A DNA stretch of 64,000 nucleotides from positions 2,666,001 through 2,730,000 of the forward strand of contig NZ_CP072380.1 in the NCBI RefSeq assembly GCF_018128285.1. Direction: 5' to 3'. Shown in pieces: positions 15,341-27,022 of the stretch; the first letter of the stretch is position 1, and each line of letters opens with the position of its first letter. This stretch comes from Atopobium sp. oral taxon 416 (lineage in GTDB: Bacteria; Actinomycetota; Coriobacteriia; Coriobacteriales; Atopobiaceae). The translations under genes and the position numbers were made by a program. The notes beneath the pieces were generated by a model. That model did no database searches and had not been told where the DNA came from. It saw only the letters and a program-made list of their open reading frames with translations.

Positions 15341-15374
15341 AAAACAAGCCCCGAAATCGCTTGATTTCGGGGCT
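15341..15374 (-). terminator. Rho-independent terminator of guaA
   Basis: On the minus strand a perfect 12-bp stem AGCCCCGAAATC/GATTTCGGGGCT with a four-base loop is followed by TGTTTTATG. It lies about 115 bases downstream of the guaA stop. Confidence 0.85.
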
Positions 15375-15489
15375 GCTCGGCGAATTCCACTCATCGAAAG
15401 TTCCGACGGCTTTGTCCTATTCCCACCACTAGATGCTAACCACCGCCACTAGACGGGAGGCTTGCAACTAGACGGAATGAGGGCAAAGT

Positions 15490-17082
15490 TCACTCCCACT
15501 CGATGGTCGCAGGCGGTTTCGGCGTCACGTCGTAGACCACACGGTTGATACCATCCACCTCATCAACGATACGGCTGGAGATACGGCCGACAATGTCAAA
15601 GGGTAACTTCGCCCAGTCTGCAGTCATAGCGTCAGAGGACTCAACCGCACGCACGATGATCGGGCGCTGGTAGGTCCGCTCATCACCCATCACGCCGACG
15701 CTCTTGATGTCTGGCAGCACTGCAAAGTATTGCCAACAGCTGTGCTCGGAGTTGCGCTCACCGGTCTCTTCAAAGAGCTTCTCGTTATAGGCATCAAGCT
15801 CCTCGCGCACGATTGCGTCGGCTTCCTTCAAAATTGCCAGCTTCTCCTGCGTGACTTCGCCGATGATACGGATCGCCAGTCCCGGTCCTGGGAACGGCTG
15901 CCTCCACACCATGCCCGCCGGAAGGCCTAAGGCGATGCCGAGCTGCCGCACTTCGTCCTTGAAGAAGTGATCCAAGGGCTCCACTAGATCGAAGTGGGTC
16001 CCCTTGGGGAATGGGATCAGGTTGTGGTGGCTCTTGATGGTTGAGGCCTTGCCGCCAGTCTTACGGGCTCCAGATTCGATAATGTCTGGGTAGATGGTAC
16101 CCTGTGCCAGGTACTCAACCCCATCGAGCTTCTGCGCGACCGCAAAGAACTCTTTCCAGAACTGAGTGCCAATCAGACGGCGCTTCTGCTCCGGATCGGT
16201 TACGCCTTTCAATAGCTCCGCGTAGCGCTCCTCTGCATGCACGTGGATAAGCGGCATCTTGAACTGCTTGCGGAAGACCTCCTCCACCATCTCAGGCTCA
16301 CCCTTGCGCAGCATTCCGTGGTTGATAAAGACACAGGTGAGCTGGTCCCCTACTGCACGGTGTACTAACGCGGCAGTGACGGCGGAGTCAACGCCGCCGG
16401 AGAGAGCTAGAATGACTTTGGAATTCCCGACCTGTGACTTGATCTCCTGGACCTTTTCGTCGATCAGGTTTGTCATCGTCCAGGAAGCTTGCAGGTGGCA
16501 GATATCGAAGAGGAAGTGCTTGAGCATCACCATACCATATTGGGTATGGCGGACCTCTGGATGAAACTGGGTCGCATAGAAGCCCCGCTCGCGGTTCTCC
16601 ATTGAGGCTACCGGGCAGCTCACTGTCGTCGAGGTGATCGTAAAGCCCTCCGGGACTTCCTCTACCACATCGCGGTGGCTCATCCACACGGTCTGCTCAC
16701 CTGGGGTATCCGCCAGAAGACGGCTGTTCCCGTCAGTCCGGTGCAGCGTTGCCGGCCCATATTCACCTTTGTCAGTATAGCCGACCTTGCCGCCCAGCTT
16801 CTTAGCCATGATCTGCTGCCCATAGCAGAGACCCAGGATCGGAAGGCCGAGGTTAAAGATATCCGCATCCATATCAGGTGCATCCTCCGCACAGGTCGAG
16901 GCAGGTCCACCGGAGAGGATAATGGCCGAAGGGTACATCGCACGCAACTCTTCAGCGCTGATGTCACAAGGCACAATCTCCGAATAGACATGTAAGTCGC
17001 GCACGCGCCGGGCGATCAGCTGCCCGTACTGTGCACCGAAATCAAGCACTGCGACTAACTGATGGGGTCTTGTGCTTTGCAT
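15490..17082 (-). CDS. guaA: GMP synthase (glutamine-hydrolysing)
   Basis: This enzyme converts XMP to GMP with ATP and glutamine. ATG 17082 follows AGGAGG; a longer in-frame start 13 codons upstream lacks one. The 530 residues comprise a class I glutamine amidotransferase domain (nucleophile Cys in LGLCYGQQIM, His/Glu in QFHPEV), an ATP-pyrophosphatase domain (P-loop LALSGGVDSAV) and the C-terminal dimerisation domain ending RVVYDVTPKPPATIEWE. Length and motifs are standard. The 3' end of guaA is a known integration hotspot in other bacteria; an integrase module does lie just downstream, but no convincing duplicated att core was found. Confidence 0.98.
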   Translation of the reverse strand: MQSTRPHQLVAVLDFGAQYGQLIARRVRDLHVYSEIVPCDISAEELRAMYPSAIILSGGPASTCAEDAPDMDADIFNLGLPILGLCYGQQIMAKKLGGKVGYTDKGEYGPATLHRTDGNSRLLADTPGEQTVWMSHRDVVEEVPEGFTITSTTVSCPVASMENRERGFYATQFHPEVRHTQYGMVMLKHFLFDICHLQASWTMTNLIDEKVQEIKSQVGNSKVILALSGGVDSAVTAALVHRAVGDQLTCVFINHGMLRKGEPEMVEEVFRKQFKMPLIHVHAEERYAELLKGVTDPEQKRRLIGTQFWKEFFAVAQKLDGVEYLAQGTIYPDIIESGARKTGGKASTIKSHHNLIPFPKGTHFDLVEPLDHFFKDEVRQLGIALGLPAGMVWRQPFPGPGLAIRIIGEVTQEKLAILKEADAIVREELDAYNEKLFEETGERNSEHSCWQYFAVLPDIKSVGVMGDERTYQRPIIVRAVESSDAMTADWAKLPFDIVGRISSRIVDEVDGINRVVYDVTPKPPATIEWE

Positions 17083-17367
17083 ACGTTCCTCCTGAATATA
17101 TCGTACTACCTGCAGCGACAACTATAGCCGCTACAAGTGTAAAGAGTATATACATAATAGACGAATATCTATACAGGCGTTCACTCATTGGGAACACCGC
17201 AGGATACCTATATGTACCTGCACTGATTCTAGCACCTCACATTTCCGCTGTTCGGGGTATTTAATGGACTTCGGCTATAATTTAGGTAGGTAAATAGCAA
17301 TACGTTTATTATGGATAGGTAAATTTATATCTATTCGATCGTAACCGCTCTTTCGAGGAGTTCACTT

Positions 17368-18789
17368 TTGCTGCATAGAAACAGAGGGCGCCAAGAACCG
17401 GCGACAAATGCCCTTTCCCGGGATAACGGGCTTTCGCACTACCAGGGAAAGCGTGAGCGCCGTAAAAAATCCCACATAATCTGGACTGTTGTTATCGTGA
17501 TCCTTGCGGTGATCGCAGTGGGAGCGATCGCGTTTGCGGCTTTCTATTTCGATATCGACCACCGACTCACCTCACGGATCTCCCCTGATCTGGCAGCTGA
17601 GCTCTCCAATACCTCAGAGCCCTCTGGCCCCTTCTACATGCTGTTGCTCGGCGTCGACAAAGACGAAGCGCGCGCAGAGGATTGGGGCGACGATAACAGT
17701 AACTTCAGGACTGATACGATCATCCTGGCGCGCGTTGACCCCAAGAACCTGAAGGTCACCCTCGTCTCAATCACCCGCGACACCCTCGTCGACCTGGGTG
17801 AGTATGGACAGGATAAGATCAATGCCGCCTATTCCTACGGTGGCCCTGCGCTCACGGTCAAAACCGTCGAGAACTACGCCGGTGTCGATATCAACCACTA
17901 TGCGGAAGTGGACTTTGAAACCTTAACAAAGATCGTCGACACAATTGGCGGCATCGACGTCAATGTCCCGGTCGACGTGGAAGACCCCTACTCCAATGCG
18001 GATATCAAAGCCGGAGAACAGACACTCAACGGAGAGCAGGCGTTGGCACTCTGCCGTTCGCGGCACGCCTATGATGCCTACGGCGCCGGTGACTTCTATC
18101 GCGCAGCCAACCAGCGTATGGTTATCGCTGCAATCGTCAAGAAAGTCCTGGCATCCAACCCGTTGACGATCACCTCCACCATTGAGAACTTGGCGGACGG
18201 CGTCACGACCGATATGGATGTGGGGCAGATCATATCTCTTGCGATGCAGATGAAGGACCTCGACGTCGATAACGATGTGTATTCCGGTATGAACCCCACG
18301 ATCGGCGAAGACATCAACGGCGTCTCCTATCAGATCACCGACCAACAGGCCTGGAGAGCTATGATGCACAGAGTCGATAGTGGAGAGACTCCCTACGAGC
18401 GTGCAGACGATGACCCGACCTACGGTGTTGCCGGCTCAACCGGAAACGCAGGTTACGACGAGAATGGTATCAGCACCACGAACGGGGATGCAAGCTCCTC
18501 AGATGAGGATTACTCCGGCACCGTGGAGGTCCTCAATGCCACGGGTATACCGGGGGCTGCAACCGATGCCGCGAACCAGCTGAACGATGCAGGGTTCAAC
18601 GCCACCGCCGACACCGCGCAGGACATCTCCAAGGGCATCACGATCGTCTACCATGGGGCTGACAATCGGGCAAAAGCCAATGCGGCAGGTAAGGTGCTTT
18701 CCTCGCTGGGCAAGTCAATCACGTGCTTCGATGACAGCAACGGTGTCTATGCCTACACGAGCGATATCCTCGTTATTCTCGGTACCTAA
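17368..18789 (+). CDS. LytR-CpsA-Psr family cell-wall glycopolymer ligase
   Basis: TTG 17368 preceded by CGAGGAG is the likely start; no better ATG precedes the membrane anchor. The 473-residue protein has a basic cytosolic N-terminus, one transmembrane helix (about 34-56) and an LCP catalytic domain (about 90-300) with LLGVDKDE, RTDTIILARVDPKNLKVTLV, SITRDTL and ALCRSRHAYDAYGAGDFYRA. A C-terminal LytR_C domain follows (EVLNATGIPGAATDAANQL to the end). LCP enzymes transfer undecaprenyl-linked polymers to peptidoglycan outside the membrane. It stands alone, divergent from guaA. Confidence 0.92.
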   Translation: MLHRNRGRQEPATNALSRDNGLSHYQGKRERRKKSHIIWTVVIVILAVIAVGAIAFAAFYFDIDHRLTSRISPDLAAELSNTSEPSGPFYMLLLGVDKDEARAEDWGDDNSNFRTDTIILARVDPKNLKVTLVSITRDTLVDLGEYGQDKINAAYSYGGPALTVKTVENYAGVDINHYAEVDFETLTKIVDTIGGIDVNVPVDVEDPYSNADIKAGEQTLNGEQALALCRSRHAYDAYGAGDFYRAANQRMVIAAIVKKVLASNPLTITSTIENLADGVTTDMDVGQIISLAMQMKDLDVDNDVYSGMNPTIGEDINGVSYQITDQQAWRAMMHRVDSGETPYERADDDPTYGVAGSTGNAGYDENGISTTNGDASSSDEDYSGTVEVLNATGIPGAATDAANQLNDAGFNATADTAQDISKGITIVYHGADNRAKANAAGKVLSSLGKSITCFDDSNGVYAYTSDILVILGT

Positions 18790-18924
18790 TTCACCAATGA
18801 CTCTTTCATTGACGAATCCGTACGTAGGGAAGCGTGTGGATAAAGATGGGTCCGTCAGTTGCGGAAATGTGCGACAGTCGCAAATGGCGAAGCACCCTTG
18901 CAGCTTTGGGCTACCTCTTCTCGC

Positions 18925-19520
18925 CCTGACAGACACCGAACAGCGACACGAACCTACTCAGGCAAGACTGGAAGCTGGATTTCTTCGTGTCTGGGAACCT
19001 GAATAGGTAGAGCAGCACAGCTTGTTTGCAAGCCCCATGGCCTTGTGCAGGTATGCTTTGTCGGTGATGTCTGCCCTATAGGCCTCGTCAGTGCATTTGG
19101 TTGCCTTCACGAGTGAGAGATGAGACCTATCTCCATAGTGTGCACAACTATTGAACCTTCTGCTCTATGCGAAAGCAGTGTGTCTTCGATTCACTTGGAA
19201 AAGGGCTTTCCATGCCCTAAGATCACGCCGACGCTCTTGAGTGCGTCGATGCCTGCCACAGTGCAGATCTTGTTCTTGGAGGGCCCGCTCTTCTGCACGA
19301 TGTCGGAGTCGGTGAGGTAGGGCTTGTCTGTCCAGATGTGGCCGCACAACACGAGCCGGTTCTAGTAGCCATCGGCGGTGGCAGCGCCGCTGTGGTGCCA
19401 CACGAAGGCACTCGTGTGGGTGAGGTCACACATCTCAAAGATGAGGTCGAAGGATGTGGTGTAGCACATGCAGGTGATGGGGCACTTCCAGCTCAAAAGT
19501 TCCTTCTTAGCGTATTTCAG
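18925..19520 (-). mobile_element. Decayed IS1595-type transposase remnant
   Basis: No intact gene lies in 18,790-20,176. On the minus strand, broken frames read CDLTHTSAFVWHHSG, then after a stop NRLVLCGHIWTDKPYLTDSD and GPSKNKICTVAGIDALKSVG. This resembles the DDE core of ISXO2/IS1595-type transposases, where the segment W(I)DE.Y..DSD is usual. Further downstream FQSCLSRFVSLFGVCQGEK resembles their C-terminus. Several stops and frameshifts make it dead. The rest of the gap (19,520-20,176) shows nothing I can assign. Confidence 0.5.
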
Positions 19521-20176
19521 CGCTAAGAGCTAGGCTGTGTACCTTTGACGCCCCGGTGGTGTCTGCTTGTCTTTCCAGCTTTTGGCAAACCTGCAAATGT
19601 GGCAAACAGGATGGAACCATCACAGCTCGGTCGCCTCTTTGAGCGTTTCTGCGCCTATCTGTCTTGCGACATCTGCGTTCTACAACCGCAGTGCCAAGGG
19701 ACGACACCGTGTCCTTGTAGGGGGTTGATTGCGACCATGGTGGATTTCCTATCCACGCAGGCGGCCATCCGCTCAGGAATATCGTCAAACATAGGGCCAG
19801 ATAGCCACTTGGGCAAATCTATGCTTGGCAACGCCAATGGTAGCGCCACAGGATTACAGGTGAGAGATCCTATCCACACGCTTCCCTACTCTCGGAGTTT
19901 TTGAAAGCAACCGCTCCGCTTCTTCGAATCCAACCGCGTTGTCAACCATAGGAATACCTCTCAGCGTTTGCTTGTTTTCTCTTGAGACTACTGTCTGGTC
20001 AGCCCCCCATAACACGCAGTTGGAACAATCAACCTCTGTTGGCTGTTTGTTTGATTATGCCTCTGCCCTGATCAATATAATTCAGAAAGAGAAATAATGT
20101 CTAGAAATGAAGCCCGATACTCGAGAGAATCCCCAGTGCCTGGTCTGTTTCTATACCTGCTCTGTCCGTCTTTCAG

Positions 20177-21241
20177 TTACACGTTGAAGCGGAAGTGCAT
20201 TACGTCGCCGTCCTGCACGACGTAGTCTTTGCCTTCCATGCGCAGCCGTCCTGCCTCACGGGCACCAGCTTCACCTTTGTACTTGATGTAGTCGTCGTAG
20301 CTGATGGTCTCGGCCTTGATGAAGCCCTTCTCGAAGTCGGAGTGGATGACGCCAGCGGCCTCCGGAGCCTTCGCACCTATACGGACCGTCCAGGCCTTGA
20401 CTTCCATCTCACCTGCGGTAAAGAAGCTCTGCAGGCCCAAGATATGGTAAGCCTCCTGTGCCAAGGTCTCCAAGCCGCTCTTCTTGAGGCCCAGGGACTC
20501 CAGATACTCATGTGCCTCTCTGTCATCCAACTCAGAGAGCTCTGCTTCCACCTCTGCGCAGATGGGGATCGGCTTCTGCCCCTCGAGCGGCTCAAAGTCA
20601 TCGTGCAGTTGATCCTCATCGCAGTTCGCAACATACAGGATCGGCTTCATGGTCAACAGGAAGAGATCGTGTGCCGCAGCCTTTTCATCGTCGGTCATAT
20701 CCATATCCGTGGCACGGTGTCCCTCATTGAGCCAGCCCTGCAGGCGTTTGGCGACCTCGAGCTTCGGTCTGTTGTCCTTGTCCCGCTTTGCCTCTTTCTC
20801 CAGCTTGGGGATCGAACGCTCCAGGGTGCCCAGGTCTGCGAGCACGAGCTCCGTCTGGATCGTATCGACGTCAGAAGCCGGATCGACCTTGCCTTCGACG
20901 TGCACGACGTCCGGATCCTTGAAGTAGCGTACGACCTCACAGATTGCATCGGTCTCACGAATATTGGCTAAGAACTGGTTACCGAGACCCTCGCCGTTGT
21001 TAGCGCCCTTGACCAGGCCTGCGATATCGACAAACTCGACCGTTGCCGGCACAATGCGCCCAGGATGCACGATGTCCGCTAGCTTCTGCAGACGCTCATC
21101 CGGCACATTGACGATACCGATATTAGGATCGATTGTAGCGAACGGGTAGTTCGCTGCCAATCCTCCTTTTTTCGTCAGTGCTGTGAACAGCGTCGATTTT
21201 CCGACGTTTGGAAGTCCAACGATACCAATGGATAAGGCCAC
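20177..21241 (-). CDS. ychF: Ribosome-associated GTPase/ATPase YchF (Obg family)
   Basis: This 354-residue protein has the family G1 motif GLPNVGKSTLFTALT at the N-terminus, G3 DIAGLVKGAN, the modified G4 (NCDE) associated with ATP preference, a central coiled-coil insertion and the C-terminal TGS domain (TVRIGAKAPEAAGVIHSDFEKGFIKAE, ending GDVMHFRFNV). YchF binds ribosomes and influences translation and oxidative-stress responses. Length and motifs are typical. It precedes no obvious operon partner; the polyferredoxin gene upstream ends 41 bases before its start. Confidence 0.96.
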   Translation of the reverse strand: MALSIGIVGLPNVGKSTLFTALTKKGGLAANYPFATIDPNIGIVNVPDERLQKLADIVHPGRIVPATVEFVDIAGLVKGANNGEGLGNQFLANIRETDAICEVVRYFKDPDVVHVEGKVDPASDVDTIQTELVLADLGTLERSIPKLEKEAKRDKDNRPKLEVAKRLQGWLNEGHRATDMDMTDDEKAAAHDLFLLTMKPILYVANCDEDQLHDDFEPLEGQKPIPICAEVEAELSELDDREAHEYLESLGLKKSGLETLAQEAYHILGLQSFFTAGEMEVKAWTVRIGAKAPEAAGVIHSDFEKGFIKAETISYDDYIKYKGEAGAREAGRLRMEGKDYVVQDGDVMHFRFNV

Positions 21242-21282
21242 GGGAACATCTTCTCCTTTTCCTGAGCGCCTGCACGCTCTCC

Positions 21283-22572
21283 TTACGCTCTATGTTTCTT
21301 CGATGACTCTCCGGACTCTTCTTCGGCGGTTTTCTCGATCGCCTTGAGCCCGTTGTCGAGCATCCTTTTGCCCTGCGCCTTCAGCTGATACACCTTCTCA
21401 CGCTCTTTCTCGGCCTCTTCCGCATTGGGATCGGGGACCGCAAGCGCGCTGCCGTCAGCCGGATGCATCGTCAATGCCCCCTCACGGCAGACAGCAGCGC
21501 ATGCCCCGCAGCCGATGCAGTAAGCGGGCTCGATATTTACATGCCCGGTGTTATCGATCTCAAGCGCATGCAAGACGCAGACCTTGGTGCAGTCCTCGCA
21601 CATCGTGCACTTGGAGTTATCGCACCTCGGGATCTGCTCCTTGATCTTAGTGGCAGGACCTGGCCACTTCTGCAGCGCCGCCATCACCAGCTCACGCCGC
21701 TGCGTCAGCATACGCCGGCGATGCTGGGAATTCTGCACGCCCACAGCTTTCTCCAGTGAGCGGGAGAGCTCATTGATCTGACGGGTATGGTTCTGGATGC
21801 GCTGGCCCAAAGCCTGTGCCCCACTGATTGTGCGGTCTGCTCCTAACATGCGTGAGCCGGAACGTGCCATCTGCCCGATGAACTGGGAGCGCTTGTACTC
21901 CCGGGTCTCCTCGTGGTTGAGCGCCTTCTCTTCAACCTCGAGCCCACAGTGAGCTCCGGTCAGCTCCTCTGACTCGCTGATCGCATTGACATAGGCTTCC
22001 TCACCGGTCGTAGTGCGGCAACGGTCGCACACGCCGAGCGGCAGGTATACCGAGATGTTGTCGAACTCCATAAAGAGTGCGAACCAGAGCTCTTTTGGTA
22101 CCGCTCCCACACAAGGCAGGACGATCTCATTGGCCGCCGGGATCCGCCCCAGGGCACGGGTGCAGGTGATATAGACCTGCACGTGTGAAGCCGCCTGCCG
22201 GGCGATCCTGTTATAGAGCGTCTTGGGCATCAGCTTCTGCACGATGAAGGCCTCGGTGGGACAGGCTGCGGAGCAGAGCCCACACTTGCGGCAGTCCTCA
22301 TTGATCGAAACCTTACTGTCGGTGACTGTAATCGCGTTGACCGGGCACACATCCGTGCAGGCATGGCACAGCATGGTGTCGTGTCCTGCCACGTCCATGC
22401 AGCGCACCGAATTGGCGCGCGGACGCTCCTTGTAGTCGGAGGGATTCCACTGAGGGGTCTTCTCAGGATCAAACGAAATATTGTTCACGACATGCTTCAC
22501 AGGGTCGGAGACCGCGCTCCAGTTCTGCGAGATATCGATAATATCATCGAGCCAATCGTGCTTTTCAACCAT
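21283..22572 (-). CDS. Multi-cluster 4Fe-4S ferredoxin-type protein
   Basis: This 429-residue cytosolic protein has four ferredoxin-like cysteine clusters: CHACTDVCPVNAI and CRKCGLCSAACPTEAF near the N-terminus (about 68-110), and CDNSKCTMCEDCTKVC and CIGCGACAAVCREGAL (about 320-375). The middle contains ITCTRALG and GVCDRCRTTTGEE. No transmembrane helix or flavin domain is evident. The paired clusters at both ends suggest an electron-transfer subunit, but no oxidoreductase partner lies next to it. Such proteins are frequent in anaerobic Coriobacteria; the redox partner is unknown. Confidence 0.8.
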   Translation of the reverse strand: MVEKHDWLDDIIDISQNWSAVSDPVKHVVNNISFDPEKTPQWNPSDYKERPRANSVRCMDVAGHDTMLCHACTDVCPVNAITVTDSKVSINEDCRKCGLCSAACPTEAFIVQKLMPKTLYNRIARQAASHVQVYITCTRALGRIPAANEIVLPCVGAVPKELWFALFMEFDNISVYLPLGVCDRCRTTTGEEAYVNAISESEELTGAHCGLEVEEKALNHEETREYKRSQFIGQMARSGSRMLGADRTISGAQALGQRIQNHTRQINELSRSLEKAVGVQNSQHRRRMLTQRRELVMAALQKWPGPATKIKEQIPRCDNSKCTMCEDCTKVCVLHALEIDNTGHVNIEPAYCIGCGACAAVCREGALTMHPADGSALAVPDPNAEEAEKEREKVYQLKAQGKRMLDNGLKAIEKTAEEESGESSKKHRA

Positions 22573-22649
22573 AATTCCCTCCTTAGGTGTAGCTGATTAA
22601 GTGTAGTGCACTCCTGTATATCTTCTATAGTAAAGCGACACGAGGCACG

Positions 22650-22682
22650 AAAAAAGCTCCAGAAGCGAGACACTCCCGGAGC
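22650..22682 (-). terminator. Rho-independent terminator of groES-groEL
   Basis: Minus strand: GCTCC...GGAGC stem followed by TTTTTT, about 40 bases downstream of the groEL stop. Confidence 0.75.
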
Positions 22683-22723
22683 AATCGTTCAAACACTCAG
22701 ACACTGTTCACGCCTGTGTACCT

Positions 22724-24376
<1,653 letters not shown>

Positions 24377-24420
24377 CTAGCTCTGTTGATATCTTCCGAT
24401 ATCAGCTCACATAACCTAAC

Positions 24421-24711
24421 TTAGTCCTCAATGATTGCGTAGATATCGTCTGCGCGAAGCAGTAAGTAATCCTCGCCGTCAATCTTGACCTCATTGCCGC
24501 CGTACTTACCGAAGTACACTTCGTCGCCAGCCTTAACATCCGGAACAATGCGCTCGCCCTTGTCATTCATCTTGCCAGCGCCCACAGCCACAACCTTGCC
24601 GCGCTGCGGCTTCTCCTGTGCGCCTGAAGAGATATACAGACCGCTTGCGGTTTTCTCCTCTTTCGGTGCCGGCTTGACCAGTACACGATCACCCAAAGGC
24701 TTCAATGTCAT
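24421..24711 (-). CDS. groS: Co-chaperonin GroES (10 kDa)
   Basis: The product is 96 residues, the normal length. It begins [22 protein letters not shown] and has the mobile loop [15 protein letters not shown], the VVAVGAGK block and [32 protein letters not shown]. It caps GroEL rings. In the 260-base upstream region I looked for a CIRCE element (TTAGCACTC dyad) and for HspR-type HAIR repeats and saw neither, so its heat control is unclear. Confidence 0.98.
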   Translation of the reverse strand: MTLKPLGDRVLVKPAPKEEKTASGLYISSGAQEKPQRGKVVAVGAGKMNDKGERIVPDVKAGDEVYFGKYGGNEVKIDGEDYLLLRADDIYAIIED

Positions 24712-24921
24712 AATTCCCGAACCTCCTTAACGTGCGCCTGAACCAGGCGCGTGGAATGGGCTTTTCTAACCCGTTGTCACGAACAGTATAGATATTACCC
24801 AATGCATGGAAGTTATACCTGCAAAGTAGAAAATATCTTTTGTGTATACGCTTAGATTTCCTACTGCTCAGATACTAACCCCCCCCACCGCAGTCAGCGG
24901 GGTGGGCAAGACTGAGAAAGC

Positions 24922-24954
24922 GAGGGGCCTCGGCATACACGCCAAGGTCCCCTC
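24922..24954 (-). terminator. Stem-loop downstream of nadE
   Basis: GAGGGG-CCTCGGC and GCCAAGG-CCCCTC arms form a long near-perfect hairpin (bulges and wobbles included), 22 bases after the nadE stop. No strong T-run follows, so termination efficiency is uncertain. Confidence 0.5.
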
Positions 24955-24976
24955 ACCTTACAAATCTCAGAGTAGC

Positions 24977-26923
24977 TTATGCCTCATAGTCTTCAGGATC
25001 GATCTGATCGAGCTCCTCAAGCCACAGCTGAGCCATGGCATCCGAGGGCATCCTCAGATCCCCGCGCGGTGACACCGCCACGCTGCCCACTTTCGGGCCG
25101 TCCGGCAGGCAGCTGCGCTTGAACTGCTGCGCAAAGAACCGGCGGTAGAAGACCTTGAGCCACTTCAGGATCACCACCGGGCCAAACTCATCCCCGAGCG
25201 CATAGACCGCCAGGCGGAAGACCTTATGCGGCGCAAATCCCAAGCGCAGCATGTAGTAGAGGAAAAAGTCATGCAGCTCATAGGGACCGACCAGATCCTC
25301 GGTCTTCTGGGCGATCGTCCCGTTCGCCGTCGCAGGCAGAAGCTCCGGGGAAACCGGGGTGTCCAACACGTCCATCAGGATGCTTGCTTCCACCTCGTTG
25401 CCGCAGTTATCCGCGACATAGTGGACTAAGTGGCGTACGAGGGTCTTCGGCACGGAGGCGTTCACGCCGTACATCGACATGTGGTCCCCGTTGTAGGTCG
25501 CCCAGCCCAATGCCAGCTCAGAGAGGTCACCGGTGCCGACAACGAGGCCGCCTTCCTGGTTCGCGATGTCCATCAGGACCTGTGTCCGCTCACGAGCCTG
25601 CGCATTCTCGTAGGTCACGTCGTGCACGCTCTCATCGTGCCCGATATCCGCGAAGTGCTGCTGCACGGCCTTCGTGATGTCGACCTCACGCAGCGTGACG
25701 CCGAGCGACTTAGCGAGCTCCTCAGCATTGCTGCGTGTACGCTTCGTTGTGCCGAAGCCCGGCATTGTCACGGCGATGATGCGAGAGCGGTCAAGACCCA
25801 CGGCGTCAAAAGCTTGGACGGTCACAAGCAGTGCCAGTGTGGAGTCAAGCCCACCGGAGACGCCGACCACCGCGCAGGTGGAGTGGGTGTGACGTAACCG
25901 CTTCGCTAAGCCCTGGCTCTGGATCATCAGGATATCTTCGCAGCGCTCGTCGCGGGTCTCCTCGTTATCCGGCACGAAGGGTGCGGGATCCACAGAGCGC
26001 GTCAGGTGCGTATGGGTAAGTTCGAGGTGGAACGGCGTCACCACATAGCCCGCCGTCTCAGGGGTGACCGCAGTGTGGAAGGTTGAGAGGCGCTGGCGCT
26101 CTTCAAGCAGGTAGGACACATCGAGCTCAGAGATCGTCTGCCCGGAACCGAAGGGCTCAGCCTCCGCGCGCATCGTGCCATTCTCCGCGATCATATTGTG
26201 CTGCGAGAAGACCAGATCCTGCGTTGACTCCCCCGGGCCAGCGCTGGCGTAGAGGTAGCCGCACACGAGCCGCGCGCTCTGTCCCAAAACGAGCATACGG
26301 CGATAGGACGCTTTCCCGACCAGGGCATTGGAGGCGGAGAGGTTGCAGACCACAGTCGCCCCTGCCACTGCGTGATGGATCGAAGGCGGATCAGGCGCCC
26401 ACAGGTCCTCACAGAGCTCAACAGCAACGACGAGGTCGGGCATAGTGTCACAGGTAAAAAGCTGGTTTGCCCCGAAGGGGACCGATCCAAACCCCGCTAC
26501 CTCAATCTGGCTTACCTGACTGGGACCTGGGGAGAAGTGCCGTCCCTCATAGAACTCGTTGTAGGTGGGAATCGTCTGCTTCGGTACGAGCCCCAAGAGC
26601 TTCCCCCCATCGAGCACTGCGGCGCAGTTGTAGAGCTTGCCGGCAACCCGCATCGGCACGCCGACGATGATGAGGGCATCGAGACCCACCGTTGCCTCAG
26701 CCACCTGCTTAAGGCCGTGTTGGGCTGCCTCGAGCAAGGAGGCCTGCAGGAACAGGTCCTCGCAGGTGTAGGCGGTGATACCGAGCTCGGGGGTCACGAT
26801 CAGCTTGGCGCCTTTGTTGGCAGTGTTGGTGATTGCGTTAATGAGTGCGCCCACATTGTAGCCAACGTCCGCAACCTTAACGGGCGGGGTGATTGCGGCA
26901 ACCGAAACAAACCCATCCTTCAT
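24977..26923 (-). CDS. nadE: Glutamine-dependent NAD+ synthetase
   Basis: This enzyme makes NAD+ from nicotinate adenine dinucleotide using glutamine nitrogen. ATG 26923, six bases after AAAGGAG, gives 648 residues; an in-frame start 20 codons upstream has no such site. The N-terminal nitrilase-type glutaminase has its Glu ([14 protein letters not shown]), Lys ([16 protein letters not shown]) and Cys ([13 protein letters not shown]) triad. The C-terminal synthetase has the P-loop [14 protein letters not shown] and the [14 protein letters not shown] segment. The length matches two-domain actinobacterial NadE. It is transcribed alone. Confidence 0.96.
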   Translation of the reverse strand: MKDGFVSVAAITPPVKVADVGYNVGALINAITNTANKGAKLIVTPELGITAYTCEDLFLQASLLEAAQHGLKQVAEATVGLDALIIVGVPMRVAGKLYNCAAVLDGGKLLGLVPKQTIPTYNEFYEGRHFSPGPSQVSQIEVAGFGSVPFGANQLFTCDTMPDLVVAVELCEDLWAPDPPSIHHAVAGATVVCNLSASNALVGKASYRRMLVLGQSARLVCGYLYASAGPGESTQDLVFSQHNMIAENGTMRAEAEPFGSGQTISELDVSYLLEERQRLSTFHTAVTPETAGYVVTPFHLELTHTHLTRSVDPAPFVPDNEETRDERCEDILMIQSQGLAKRLRHTHSTCAVVGVSGGLDSTLALLVTVQAFDAVGLDRSRIIAVTMPGFGTTKRTRSNAEELAKSLGVTLREVDITKAVQQHFADIGHDESVHDVTYENAQARERTQVLMDIANQEGGLVVGTGDLSELALGWATYNGDHMSMYGVNASVPKTLVRHLVHYVADNCGNEVEASILMDVLDTPVSPELLPATANGTIAQKTEDLVGPYELHDFFLYYMLRLGFAPHKVFRLAVYALGDEFGPVVILKWLKVFYRRFFAQQFKRSCLPDGPKVGSVAVSPRGDLRMPSDAMAQLWLEELDQIDPEDYEA

Positions 26924-26976
26924 GGAGATCTCCTTTTGACGGGATTTTGCCATCCTCTGTGTATCCCTTTCAGGAT

Positions 26977-27006
26977 AAAACAAAGCTCCCCGCTCACACG
27001 AGGAGT
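26977..27006 (-). terminator. Terminator of the amino-acid ABC operon
   Basis: Minus strand: CTCCTCG pairs with CGGGGAG (one wobble), followed by CTTTGTTTTAT, just downstream of the ATPase gene and upstream of nadE. Confidence 0.6.
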
Positions 27007-27022
27007 TTTGAAAACCAGTAGG

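Noticed and set aside
15400-15500. guaA 3'-end att core for the integrase
   Set aside because: CCACTAGATG at about 15,430 resembles CCACTCGATG in the guaA end, but the match is too short and no second exact copy was found on the far side of the integrase.
19545-19904. A 119-codon plus-strand frame in the gap before ychF
   Set aside because: There is no ribosome-binding site, no family resemblance and irregular codon use; it lies next to a decayed transposase.
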